A stretch of DNA of 64,000 nucleotides from Flavobacteriaceae bacterium (GTDB taxonomy: Bacteria; Bacteroidota; Bacteroidia; Flavobacteriales; Flavobacteriaceae). This document shows positions 45,892 to 54,123 of this stretch, piece by piece. The notes under the pieces are model-generated. The model was not told the origin of the DNA. It saw nothing but the letters and a program-made list of their open reading frames with translations, and did not search any database. A program made the translations under genes and the position numbers. Within the stretch, counting starts at the first letter, position 1. Each line of letters begins with the position of its first letter. The DNA is taken from positions 1 to 64,000 of the forward strand of contig JANSXF010000009.1 in NCBI GenBank assembly GCA_024743095.1. Reading direction: 5' to 3'.

Positions 45892-47084
45892 AACAATCCG
45901 ATTACCTTAAATATACTTTTTGTCCCTAGAAATATGGCAAATACCACAATGGTGATTCCGAATACATTTTGCAGCAGACTATTTTTATTTTCACCCATTA
46001 CCGATTTTTTGTTTACCACCCATAATAACAATGAAGCCATTACGGGAAGTAAAATTCCGTTGGCCACTTGAGCAAATTGAATCACTTCGATAGGTTTTAT
46101 ATCAAAAGAAAGAAACACCACGCCACATAAGAGCACAATGGCCCAGACCATCTTAAATTTTTTGTCCTGCATACCACCTTCCCAACCAAAGCAACTACTT
46201 GCCACATAGGCTGCTGCCAGTGGTGCCGTTATTGCCGATGTGATTCCAGCAGCCAAAAGTCCGATTGCCATAAACAGGAAAGCCATTTTGCCAAACAAAG
46301 GTTCCAATGCCATTGCCATATCCAAAGCATTATTTATTTCCGAAATGGGCGCAGCGGAAGCAGTGATCAATATAGCCATGGAAACCAATCCTCCAAGACC
46401 TATGGAAACAATGGTATCCCAATTCACTGCTTTTAGGTCACTTTTGGAACTCCACTTCTCTTTCACCAAAGATGCATGCAAAAACAGGTTATAGGGAACT
46501 ACTGTGGTTCCGACTAAGGCGACAACAGTAAGCAATCCGTTTTCGGGTAACTTTGGAATCAACATTCCTTTTAATATTTCAGAAATCGATGGTTGAGTGA
46601 TAACGGCACAAATAATAAAACTGACACCCATGATCCCGACAAGTCCCACAAATATTTTTTCCAAAATCTTATAGCTACTGAACCACAATAACAAAAAGAT
46701 GATACCACCTATAATTACCGGCAAAAAAGGTCTCAATTGTTGCTGGGGCACTAATTGTTCAAGCCCCAAAGTGGCCCCTCCAATATTCCCTGCTTCGTAG
46801 GCCGCATTACCAATAAGAATAGCTCCTAGAACTATAGCTATCACCATGTTTTTGACCCACTGGATTTTGAGTTCCGTTCGTACCACATCCACCAGTCCAC
46901 TTTGCGTAACAAGACCTATTCTACCTGTCATGGCCTGCAATACAATGGTTGCCATTATGGAAACCAACAGTGCCCATATAAGGTCATATCCGAATTGCGC
47001 TCCGGCAAGTGTGCACATGGTTATAGTGCCCGGTCCTACAAAAGCTGCCGCAACAAGAACGCCCGGTCCTATTTTTTTAAACAT
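45888..47084 (-). CDS. Nramp-family-fold transporter of the 5-oxoprolinase operon
   Basis: A 398-residue inner-membrane protein with about eleven helices. The start at 47084 (Met-Phe-Lys-Lys-Ile-Gly-Pro-Gly) fits the family; an upstream ATG at 47138 would add 18 unconserved residues. The Nramp TM1 metal motif Asp-Pro-Gly-Asn is replaced by Gly-Pro-Gly-Thr (FVGPGTITMC, about 15-24), and the TM6 Met-Pro-His-Asn is Val-Pro-Tyr-Asn (GTTVVPYNLFLHASL). It therefore lacks the ligands that bind Mn or Fe in true Nramp proteins. Bacillus YcsG, next to its pxpA gene, is a comparable case. A substrate related to 5-oxoproline is inferred from context. Confidence 0.88.
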   Translation of the reverse strand: MFKKIGPGVLVAAAFVGPGTITMCTLAGAQFGYDLIWALLVSIMATIVLQAMTGRIGLVTQSGLVDVVRTELKIQWVKNMVIAIVLGAILIGNAAYEAGNIGGATLGLEQLVPQQQLRPFLPVIIGGIIFLLLWFSSYKILEKIFVGLVGIMGVSFIICAVITQPSISEILKGMLIPKLPENGLLTVVALVGTTVVPYNLFLHASLVKEKWSSKSDLKAVNWDTIVSIGLGGLVSMAILITASAAPISEINNALDMAMALEPLFGKMAFLFMAIGLLAAGITSAITAPLAAAYVASSCFGWEGGMQDKKFKMVWAIVLLCGVVFLSFDIKPIEVIQFAQVANGILLPVMASLLLWVVNKKSVMGENKNSLLQNVFGITIVVFAIFLGTKSIFKVIGLF

Positions 47085-47263
47085 TGCTCGTTGGTTTTGA
47101 AGGATTAAAGTAAAGGTATAAATGGACAAATCATGCATTTCATCCGAAAAAGTGTATTTCGTCTAAAAGTGGGTTGCCGTACGTCGATTTTTTATACTAT
47201 TTCAAAGATCTCAAAGTTATAATAGTCCCAAATCATACTTAGACTTAAACCTGACAAAAACTT

Positions 47264-47707
47264 ATGACATGTAAGGATTGCGGCAAAAGCATTGACCCCC
47301 AACAGTATATCGCATCAAAAGAATCTTTAGGTGTTACGCTTTGCGAACGACATACGAAACTTATTAAAAAAGTAATTCTTGAGAACGACACCCCTATCGA
47401 GGCCATTCACCTTTTCTATGCCCTAAAGGACGCCGGGGTGCATCCCATGTTGGAATGGTGGGATGGTAAAAAATCAGTTGATATTGCCATCTCAAGGGTA
47501 AAGCTCAATATTGAGATTGACCAGAATTATAATATGATTACCCATGAACAGGCGATAAACGACCTTGAAGATGCTATGCATTCCTTTAAAAATGGCTTCA
47601 CAACAATTAGAATCCCGCATTTGGCCATTAAATACTATTTGGATGAAACCGTGGAAAACATTATTGGGATCATCTCTGGTCTAAAGGCCAATATTAAGGC
47701 GATTTAA
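47264..47707 (+). CDS. Zinc-finger plus PD-(D/E)XK-like (DUF559/Vsr-type) protein
   Basis: A 147-residue soluble protein. The first 30 residues look like a zinc-binding knuckle: Cys-Lys-Asp-Cys at 3-6 and Cys-Glu-Arg-His at 27-30. The middle, VHPMLEWWDGKKSVDIAISR (59-78) then LNIEIDQNYN (81-90), has the strand order and spacing of DUF559/Vsr-like PD-(D/E)XK proteins, with Asp73 and Glu84-x-Asp86 as possible metal ligands. A later stretch (HEQAINDLEDAMHSFKNG, 94-111) matches the helix that follows the core. I infer a nucleic-acid-binding or nuclease role; no function is established. Its end overlaps that of the convergent cupin-like gene by four bases. Confidence 0.65.
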   Translation: MTCKDCGKSIDPQQYIASKESLGVTLCERHTKLIKKVILENDTPIEAIHLFYALKDAGVHPMLEWWDGKKSVDIAISRVKLNIEIDQNYNMITHEQAINDLEDAMHSFKNGFTTIRIPHLAIKYYLDETVENIIGIISGLKANIKAI

Positions 47708-48114
47708 TTACAGAATAATAGACTATTCTCTTTTTTGGTCTGTTTATATTCCAAAATATTGATGACGACCATGTCCTCACCGATATTTTCTAAATCGTTG
47801 ATATAGTCTTTGCCCCTATTCTCAAAATACTCGGTGTCGCCCTGGTTAAGTTTAACCATGTCGATTTTGCCGTTGCCGTATCTGGTGATCAGCAAACCTC
47901 CCGTTGTACAGACCCAACCATAGTTGGTGTTATGTCTCCTAAAGTTTAGCCGTTCTCCGGGAAGTAGACGAAGATCCCAGAGCTTTATACTCTCATCCTC
48001 AAAAACCAATCGATTGCTTAACGACTCTTTAATTTCTTGATGCAGTAACTCATCAATCTTCTCCTGCTCCCAAGGGTCAAAATTGCCCGTTGGGTTCAAC
48101 TCCACAAATTGCAT
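47704..48114 (-). CDS. Cupin-like protein, function unknown
   Basis: A small soluble protein of 136 residues from the ATG at 48114; a TTG at 48141 would extend it by nine residues. The second half has the alternating short strands and turns of a small cupin barrel (LRLLPGERLNFRRHNTNYG, then a Gly-rich turn, then LNQGDTEYFENRG), without the usual full set of His metal ligands. The first quarter is helical. I do not recognise the family. It converges on the zinc-finger protein with a 4-bp overlap and faces the comM remnant upstream. Confidence 0.55.
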   Translation of the reverse strand: MQFVELNPTGNFDPWEQEKIDELLHQEIKESLSNRLVFEDESIKLWDLRLLPGERLNFRRHNTNYGWVCTTGGLLITRYGNGKIDMVKLNQGDTEYFENRGKDYINDLENIGEDMVVINILEYKQTKKENSLLFCN

Positions 48115-48274
48115 GTTCTCTATTTTTCTAAAATCGCGCAAAATTACATCATAAGATTCTTTAAAACAGAATGTTAAGCAATATTTAACGAATTAGTTGA
48201 GTATTTCGTCGATTATATTGGTTTTATCATGAATTCACTCAATAACAGTCACTTAAATTATTTTTTTATTATTC

Positions 48275-48539
48275 TCACCCCAGCCACCCCTTCCGGTCCA
48301 AGCTCCTATACTGAATAGTTTCCGATATGTGGGTCTCCTCTGCCTGTTCCGACTGTTCCAAATCGGCAATGGTAGGTGACACCTTCAAAATTCTGTCTTG
48401 CACACCTGCGGAAAGGTTTAAATGTTGCATGGCTTTTTTTTAATAAGTTTTTTGACGACTCATTCAATTGGTAAAACTCACTGATATGCCTGGTTCCCAT
48501 TTGGGCATTGTAATGAATGCCTTCAATCTTTTTGAATCT
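48275..48539 (-). pseudogene. C-terminal remnant of a ComM/YifB-type Mg-chelatase-like ATPase, frameshifted
   Basis: On the minus strand the stretch 48539-48440 reads Arg-Phe-Lys-Lys then IEGIHYNAQMGTRHISEFYQ and continues [11 protein letters not shown]. The homology then moves to another frame at a run of eight A (48434-48441) and goes on as [44 protein letters not shown] and a stop at 48275. This is the last 85-90 residues of ComM/YifB; one surplus A explains the break. A stop codon and no further homology lie just upstream, so the first ~420 residues are gone. An unrelated 23-codon frame (48523-48594) overlaps its 5' end. The intact gene is presumably elsewhere on the chromosome. Confidence 0.85.
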
Positions 48540-48611
48540 TCAGGTACATTACTTCAAAATTGGCATAAAGTTCTTCGGCGTAGATAAAATCCATCCTAAA
48601 TTATTAGTAAG

Positions 48612-49499
48612 TTATTCTTCAAACTTGTCAATGCACTCTGGATTTCCAGCTAGCCAACACAGTCTATCCTCATAGATTTCTTTCGGAACAAATTTGAGCG
48701 TATAATCATTACTTACTGCAATACTGTCTGTCGGGGTTACCTGATGAATGGTGATTCTAAAATTACGGGTTATTTCCTCTACCTCTAAGACCTGAAAATG
48801 TCTAATATTTACATTTATACTGATACCATTGACCATTTCACTAACATTACCAAAATCATCATATATCGGAATTGAATCTTGTTCGTAAATTAGCCTGTCA
48901 ATATCTTTGATGTCAGAAGAACCAGCCCAGCAACCACTTATTACTTCGCCCTCACTCAAAGTATCCTGTTCTGCACATCTAAATAAAAGTCCATAAACAC
49001 TTGGGTCAAAATATTCCATTTCATCCCATTGAAAATATATTTTAGTGGAATCATTTGTGTCTATATTTCCAATATAAATATTCTCAAAGTTCTTATCGTC
49101 AAATGGCATGTATTTTGGACCTGTTGAATAACCAATAGTGTCTCGGCTAATTTCTGCTATGTAAGTATTGATACTTATGGTGTCCAATGAAATGGAGTCT
49201 ATTTCATACTCAATAATAGAATCGTATTGAATTTCGATTTCATACTTCTGTTCAATGAGAGGAAATTGAGAAAGAAAAAGATTGTTGTTTTTACCATTTT
49301 CACTTAAATTTTTGGAAAAGGTAGTTTTACCAATATTTCCCCCTTCAAATTTCAGTGATGGTAATCTAGTAGAAACAGTTGATGTTTTAGTTGAGCTTTG
49401 ATCAACCTCGTCTTTGTTATGCTGAATCGATTCTTTAGAACAACTAAAACATATCGTTAAAAAACTAATTGAGAATACTCTAAATATAACTTTCAACAT
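48612..49499 (-). CDS. Predicted lipoprotein, function unknown
   Basis: A 295-residue protein with a lipoprotein-like signal peptide (FRVFSISFLTICFSC, acylated Cys near residue 20). After a Ser/Thr-rich linker (about 25-60) the chain is beta-rich and strongly acidic, with several Asp-Ser-Ile repeats (about 90-120) and two cysteine pairs (FRCAEQD and SGCWAG near 175-195; LCWLAGNPEC near the end) that may form disulfides. I recognise no domain. Lower GC and Asn/Ile-rich codons than the neighbouring housekeeping genes, plus its place next to a gene remnant and a toxin-antitoxin pair, suggest accessory DNA. Confidence 0.65.
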   Translation of the reverse strand: MLKVIFRVFSISFLTICFSCSKESIQHNKDEVDQSSTKTSTVSTRLPSLKFEGGNIGKTTFSKNLSENGKNNNLFLSQFPLIEQKYEIEIQYDSIIEYEIDSISLDTISINTYIAEISRDTIGYSTGPKYMPFDDKNFENIYIGNIDTNDSTKIYFQWDEMEYFDPSVYGLLFRCAEQDTLSEGEVISGCWAGSSDIKDIDRLIYEQDSIPIYDDFGNVSEMVNGISINVNIRHFQVLEVEEITRNFRITIHQVTPTDSIAVSNDYTLKFVPKEIYEDRLCWLAGNPECIDKFEE

Positions 49500-49532
49500 A
49501 GTATAACATTAAATACCATAAAACGTAAGTAA

Positions 49533-49823
49533 TTTCCTGTTTATTATAATTTTGAGTTATCTCCCCGGGTTGTAGGTAGCTACAGCCCCAATTACAGAGA
49601 ATCAAATAGTGTTCTACCAAAACAGGGGATTACAAATCAAAATAAAGAAAGATTCAATTACTTTATTCACAATAGAGATCAAATAGTTGAATCGAATTTG
49701 AAGGATTGCTCTATAGATGCCTATAGCATTACTCGAGTCTGGCTCAATTTCAATCATCAAGGATTTAACTTCAACTTTGATACCAACTACAAACAGAACA
49801 ATCTTGTAAAACACACTGTGTGA
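49533..49823 (+). other. Start-less 96-codon open frame, possible gene remnant
   Basis: This plus-strand frame stays open for 96 codons between a TAA at 49530 and a TGA at 49821, in AT-rich DNA where chance frames are short. The translation looks protein-like: YNFELSPRVVGSYSPNYRES near the start, ITNQNKERFNYFIHNRDQ in the middle and AYSITRVWLNFNHQGFNFNF near the end. There is no ATG; the first TTG leaves only about 40 codons. I do not recognise it. It may be the 3' part of a decayed gene. The rest of the interval 49500-49948 shows only the possible operator before parD. Confidence 0.35.
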
Positions 49824-49897
49824 TCTTTATCTCAATTTATTCAGATAGTTTCATAAAATTTTAAAGGCAACAAATAAAGTTCAAATAAACGATTGTC

Positions 49898-49933
49898 CCA
49901 TTTATTAATGGTGCAAATTATCACTATATTGCA
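49898..49933 (+). promoter_or_regulatory. Possible parDE operator (two short inverted repeats)
   Basis: CCATT (49898-49902) is inverted as AATGG (49907-49911), and TGCAA (49912-49916) as TTGCA (49929-49933), ending 16 bp before the parD ATG. ParD antitoxins of the ribbon-helix-helix type repress their own operons at short palindromes, so the location is right; the repeats are short and may be chance. Confidence 0.3.
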
Positions 49934-49948
49934 TCTAAAATCCAATTT

Positions 49949-50191
49949 ATGGAAACAGTTAGAAAATCTATCACTTTTACGGGCCAACAAGACGATTGGA
50001 TAAAACTAAGGGTAAAAAAAGGGGATTTTACCAATGACAGTGAATATATACGGGCCCTGGTTAGAAAGGATCAGGAAGCCAACCAAAAGCTCCTAGATTT
50101 GAAAAACGCTATCGATGAAGGGTTCCAAAGCGGGCGCAGCAGTCTAAAGATAAGTGATATAATCGCAAAGGTGGACAATGGGGAACTATAG
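49949..50191 (+). CDS. ParD-family antitoxin
   Basis: An 80-residue ribbon-helix-helix protein. The strand VRKSITFTGQQDDWIKL (4-20) and the YIRALVRKDQEANQKLLDL helix (about 33-51) match ParD/CopG-like type II antitoxins that neutralise a ParE toxin with the C-terminal part and bind DNA with the N-terminal part. It overlaps the toxin gene by 14 bp, the usual arrangement for this pair. Confidence 0.92.
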   Translation: METVRKSITFTGQQDDWIKLRVKKGDFTNDSEYIRALVRKDQEANQKLLDLKNAIDEGFQSGRSSLKISDIIAKVDNGEL

Positions 50192-50471
50192 TCTATCAGG
50201 GAGGGCCCAATTTGACCTTGTCGGTATTTACAAATATGGAATTAAAATGTTCGGCCAGGAAAAAGCGTCAAGTTACCTATATGAACTTGAAACTGTTTTG
50301 GAAGAATTGGCGGAACGGCCGGAATTGGCAAGAGAGACCTCCTATATAGCACATTCGCTCAAATATTATGCATACAGGGCTCACGTGGTATTTTACGAAA
50401 TGGGCAAAGAGAACCAAGTCTATGTGGTCCGTATTCTGGGAAAAAGGATGAGCTTTATTCAACATTTTTAA
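50178..50471 (+). CDS. ParE/RelE-family toxin
   Basis: A 97-residue protein of the RelE/ParE superfamily. It has the N-terminal SGRAQFDLVGIYKYGIKMFG helix pair (6-25), the ERPELARE turn (about 47-54), and the C-terminal YRAHVVFYEMGKENQVYVVR strands ending in the typical Ile-Leu-Gly-Lys-Arg-Met. ParE toxins usually poison DNA gyrase; RelE toxins cut ribosome-bound mRNA; the ParD partner points to the first. The pair lies in an accessory interval. Confidence 0.92.
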   Translation: MGNYSLSGRAQFDLVGIYKYGIKMFGQEKASSYLYELETVLEELAERPELARETSYIAHSLKYYAYRAHVVFYEMGKENQVYVVRILGKRMSFIQHF

Positions 50472-50564
50472 GTTTTTAAAAACGAATGTTCCAACGCCCT
50501 GCCGAAGTGTGACAATTATGAAAGATCAAGAAGGGATTATCCTGATCATGAAAAAACCTGAATA

Positions 50565-51356
50565 GTGTCATATATATCCAAAGTAAGCATCGATTGTCCC
50601 CGTGAAAGGCCTTTCCCTTTTGATGTTCCTACGGTCAGGTATGCCAGAGGCCTCGATTTTTCCAACCCCATTACCTTCATCATAGGTGATAACGGTACTG
50701 GTAAAAGTACCCTGTTGGAAACTCTTGCTATGAGACTACAGATTCCGAACATGGACGGTTCTTCCTATGGAAAAAGAGGGTTTGAAGCTGCGAGGGCCTT
50801 AGTGGAATTTCTTTCCATAGAATGGGCTATAGATAGACCTAAAGGATTCTTTTTAAGAGCCGAGGATTTAGGAAACCTATTGAACAGTATCCAGAATGAG
50901 GACAACAGACTTTCCACATTTTTTGATGACATAAAGGGGAAGGTTCCAGACGACATTATAAAATCCATGCGCGATAATTCGAACTATCAAATTCACGCAA
51001 TGCGTGAAAGCTATGGCCAGGATCTTCAAGGCTTCTCACATGGGGAGGCCTACTTCAAGATAATGAACGATAAGATAAATAAACGCGGCATATATCTATT
51101 GGACGAACCTGAGGCGGCACTTTCCCCCTCAAAGCAGCTTTCGTTGCTATATTTTATCAAAGAACACCTGAAGAACAACATGTCCCAGTTCATCATAGCC
51201 ACTCACTCCCCCATGCTGATGGCGTACCCCGGAGCGGCAATCTACCAAATTTCGGACGACACCATGAAAAAGGTAGATTTCGAGGAAACAGAACACTATT
51301 CAATAACAAGATCTTTTTTAAATAATCCCGATGCCTACCTTAGACATCTAGAGTGA
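50565..51356 (+). CDS. Stand-alone AAA/ABC-type ATPase (COG3910-like)
   Basis: A 263-residue ATPase starting at a GTG. Walker A is GDNGTGKST (41-49), Walker B YLLDEPEAALSP (near 176-187), and the switch histidine ATHSPML (near 213). This small one-domain ATPase type (resembling COG3910) is found in many bacteria without a known role; some relatives belong to defence modules such as OLD- or PARIS-like systems, but no partner effector is beside it here. The GTG overlaps the TAG of a 15-codon frame (50518-50565) by one base. It lies 93 bp after the parE gene. Confidence 0.85.
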   Translation: MSYISKVSIDCPRERPFPFDVPTVRYARGLDFSNPITFIIGDNGTGKSTLLETLAMRLQIPNMDGSSYGKRGFEAARALVEFLSIEWAIDRPKGFFLRAEDLGNLLNSIQNEDNRLSTFFDDIKGKVPDDIIKSMRDNSNYQIHAMRESYGQDLQGFSHGEAYFKIMNDKINKRGIYLLDEPEAALSPSKQLSLLYFIKEHLKNNMSQFIIATHSPMLMAYPGAAIYQISDDTMKKVDFEETEHYSITRSFLNNPDAYLRHLE

Positions 51357-51441
51357 ATGGCTAAAGCTCAAATAAAGTATGATGATTGAACAAACTAAAT
51401 GCAATTACAACTTAAAATAAGTCTTAGAATAATTTAATAAA

Positions 51442-51561
51442 ATGGAGGAACAAAAGAATAATTTTAAACTATCCAAAGTCAATTGGATTTTTGCAATAAT
51501 AGTAATTGGAGTTTCATCGTTTGTCTTTTTCAAAAAGAATCTTAGCATATCAACTTTCTAA
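51442..51561 (+). CDS. Small membrane ORF of 39 residues
   Basis: A short frame starting at ATG (Met-Glu-Glu-Gln-Lys-Asn-Asn) encodes one membrane helix, WIFAIIVIGVSSFVFF (about 15-30), flanked by Lys residues, then stops. Just after the stop, in another frame, KKTEKIANLQSKK and SIDLIDTLI (about 51566-51634) read like the coiled end of such a protein, so the gene may be decayed or frameshifted. It is 85 bp after the ATPase gene and could belong with it. The remainder of 51357-51655 looks empty. Confidence 0.4.
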   Translation: MEEQKNNFKLSKVNWIFAIIVIGVSSFVFFKKNLSISTF

Positions 51562-51655
51562 TTAAAAAAAGACTGAGAAAATAGCCAATCTCCAATCAAA
51601 AAAGTCAATAGATTTGATAGACACCCTAATTTGAATTGACGAATGCCCGTTTGAA

Positions 51656-54043
51656 CTAACGAAAGATTAAAACAGACTCTGCAGCTTCCTCGATTTCCTT
51701 CTTGTTCATCATCATTTTACGGAACTCGCCGTTGACATACATCTGGGCTTGATCATCGTAGTGTTTGCTCAAGGGATTACCGGATTGCCCGGTCGGCAAA
51801 ATACTGATGCTGTTCTCGATATCCGAGAAATCTATGATTCTACGGGTCGATGGTCCTGAGTTTACTTTGTAAAATCCAGTGCCATCATAAGCAAAAGCCA
51901 AATTGTTGATTACCTCACGTGTGCCCTCTACCGGGAATGGCCCCACATTAAAGTGTTTTCTTAAAGATGCCACTTGGCCAAAAGGATGTTCATGTTCCAA
52001 GGTATGCACCTTATCCCAAGTCCACTCGCTGGTATCTTCACCAAAATCCTCAATCAACGACTCCCATGTCTGTGCAAATGAAACCATCACGATATCCTGT
52101 CTGGTTTCCACTACATCTGAAGTATTGACGTTGTCCCACCATTTTCCGGATTTCATACTGGAACCCCAAGCTATCTGCCTCTTGAACAGATGCGTAGACA
52201 AGAATTGCTTGAACATCTCCGGTCCCAATTCATCTTCCATGGTATTCTTCACCATGTAATAGAGGGTTCTATGGTAAATGACCGGGCTGATTGAATTGAG
52301 TTTATATGCTCCGTCCCAATTCTTTAAAGAGTCCAAAAGTACCAATTGTTCATTGTTCAAATGGGTAACATCAAATAATTTAATGAGTTCAGTAACTACC
52401 TCTGTGTTTACCGGTGAGGTTACATCCAATATCATTTTAGATATTGATTCCTTGTCCCAATCGTCTTTGGCATCCAATAATTGTACAATTCGCTTTGCCC
52501 TGTTTTCGGGCAAGTAATACCCTGGATAAACCATACCTGCTACGGAATCAGGTTGGTTATTGGCAGAGTACACATAATTCCAAGTTGGGTTCTCAGCCAT
52601 TGGGTTTTCCGAAAAGTCCAGATATCGTAAGGGTTCTTCTTTACCGGATGCACCATCCAAAATGAATTTGGTGGACAAACTATCGGGCATTTTATAAAGT
52701 TGTGCGGTAGCCCACCAGGCAACATTCCCTTTGGCATCACCGTACATTACATTGAGTCCAGGGGCATGAATATTGGGCAAGGCGCTTTTAAACTCTTCCA
52801 TGTTGGTGGCATGGCTCAATCCATACAAGGCATGTATTACCTTATTTTTAGGCTTGGTGTAAATCCAGGACATGGCGACTGGTCTTTCCTCTGAAATTTG
52901 GTCAGCTATATTGTTTATGACGGGTCCATGATGCGTTTCCTTATACGTAAATGCCACATCCTCACCATCTTTTACTTTGATGGTTTTATTTACAAATTCA
53001 TAAGCCTCCCACCCTTGTGCCACTCTATATTTGGTACTATCGGATGGGTGAGTTTCTTCGTAGTAAAAGTCGATATCATCATTCTCGAACATGGTAAGGC
53101 CATATGCCAGATTTCTATCGTGCCCCAATAATGGAAAAGGGACACCGGCCAAATGATATCCGTACTTTTCGTAAGTAGGTGTACTTATATGGGCCTCATA
53201 CCATACCGAAGGTTGAGCAAATCCTATATGGGGGTCATTGGCCAAAATTACCTTGCCATTCTTTGTTTTTTGTGGGGCAACTACCCAGCTATTGCTACCC
53301 TCGAATTGTGGAATGGGCAGTTCGGCAAGAGCAGTAGTCACACTTGCCGTAATATTGGCCCCCAAAGTATCGGCAACCTCTCCTTTGTAGTTTTTTATCC
53401 ATACGGTAGAGGTATCTGAATCAATTGCCAAGTCGTGCATATACTCTTCTCCGAGCTTATTTCGCATACTCGTTAGCAAAGGGTCTGTTTTATGGGCCAT
53501 GGCAAAACTAAACGCCATGTATCCTACGGCATTATATACATCCTCAATAGTGAAAGGTTCCTTGTCTATCCCGGTCAAATAAAACTCAATAGGGGTCGGT
53601 CCTTGTTTTATGAATTCATTAATGCCATCCAGATAAGCCTGCGCAAGGACAATGGCTTCGCCATCAGTATCAAGACCGGCAACAGTTTCCTTTGTATGGT
53701 CCGCAATTCCCAACGACAGAAAAAACTTGTCGGTTCCTATCATATCCTTTCCAAAAACCTCCGAAAGCCTGCCTTTGGCCACTCTTCGAAGCAATTCCAT
53801 CTGCCATAACCTGTCCTGTGCATGGACATATCCCAACGCCTTCAGCGCATCGGTCTCATTTTGAGCGTAAATATGCGGTATCCCATAGGGGTCAAAATAT
53901 GTAGTCACTTCATTGGAGATACCGGGCAGTTTTTTTTCACCGCTATAATCCGGTTTTAGGGAATTTAAGAATATAGCAATACCAATAATTACAAGTAGAA
54001 GGAATCCTGCAATTGCAAGAAGAATCTTTTTGTACTTTTTCAC
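51656..54043 (-). CDS. Penicillin acylase family Ntn-hydrolase
   Basis: A 795-residue penicillin amidase/acylase-type amidohydrolase. It begins with GTG, has a membrane helix or uncleaved signal (about 7-28) and then the alpha chain (YGIPHIYAQNETDALKALGY near 53-72). The catalytic N-terminal Ser of the beta chain is probably Ser250 in FEGSNSWVVAP, exposed by autocatalytic cleavage. In this family the substrates are acylated amides such as N-acyl homoserine lactones or beta-lactams; which applies here is unknown. It is 80 bp downstream of the DsbD-like gene on the same strand. Confidence 0.92.
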   Translation of the reverse strand: MKKYKKILLAIAGFLLLVIIGIAIFLNSLKPDYSGEKKLPGISNEVTTYFDPYGIPHIYAQNETDALKALGYVHAQDRLWQMELLRRVAKGRLSEVFGKDMIGTDKFFLSLGIADHTKETVAGLDTDGEAIVLAQAYLDGINEFIKQGPTPIEFYLTGIDKEPFTIEDVYNAVGYMAFSFAMAHKTDPLLTSMRNKLGEEYMHDLAIDSDTSTVWIKNYKGEVADTLGANITASVTTALAELPIPQFEGSNSWVVAPQKTKNGKVILANDPHIGFAQPSVWYEAHISTPTYEKYGYHLAGVPFPLLGHDRNLAYGLTMFENDDIDFYYEETHPSDSTKYRVAQGWEAYEFVNKTIKVKDGEDVAFTYKETHHGPVINNIADQISEERPVAMSWIYTKPKNKVIHALYGLSHATNMEEFKSALPNIHAPGLNVMYGDAKGNVAWWATAQLYKMPDSLSTKFILDGASGKEEPLRYLDFSENPMAENPTWNYVYSANNQPDSVAGMVYPGYYLPENRAKRIVQLLDAKDDWDKESISKMILDVTSPVNTEVVTELIKLFDVTHLNNEQLVLLDSLKNWDGAYKLNSISPVIYHRTLYYMVKNTMEDELGPEMFKQFLSTHLFKRQIAWGSSMKSGKWWDNVNTSDVVETRQDIVMVSFAQTWESLIEDFGEDTSEWTWDKVHTLEHEHPFGQVASLRKHFNVGPFPVEGTREVINNLAFAYDGTGFYKVNSGPSTRRIIDFSDIENSISILPTGQSGNPLSKHYDDQAQMYVNGEFRKMMMNKKEIEEAAESVLIFR

Positions 54044-54123
54044 GTAGATGGGTTAAGTCAATTAGTACCCTAAGGTATAATTAATTTCTTAGATGCCTTA
54101 AAAAAGATGTTGACAGATATCAA

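Noticed and set aside
49614..49814. Minus-strand open frame of 66 codons in the gap before parD
   Set aside because: Its translation is low-complexity and hydrophobic, and the opposite strand frame looks more protein-like; support is too weak for a gene.
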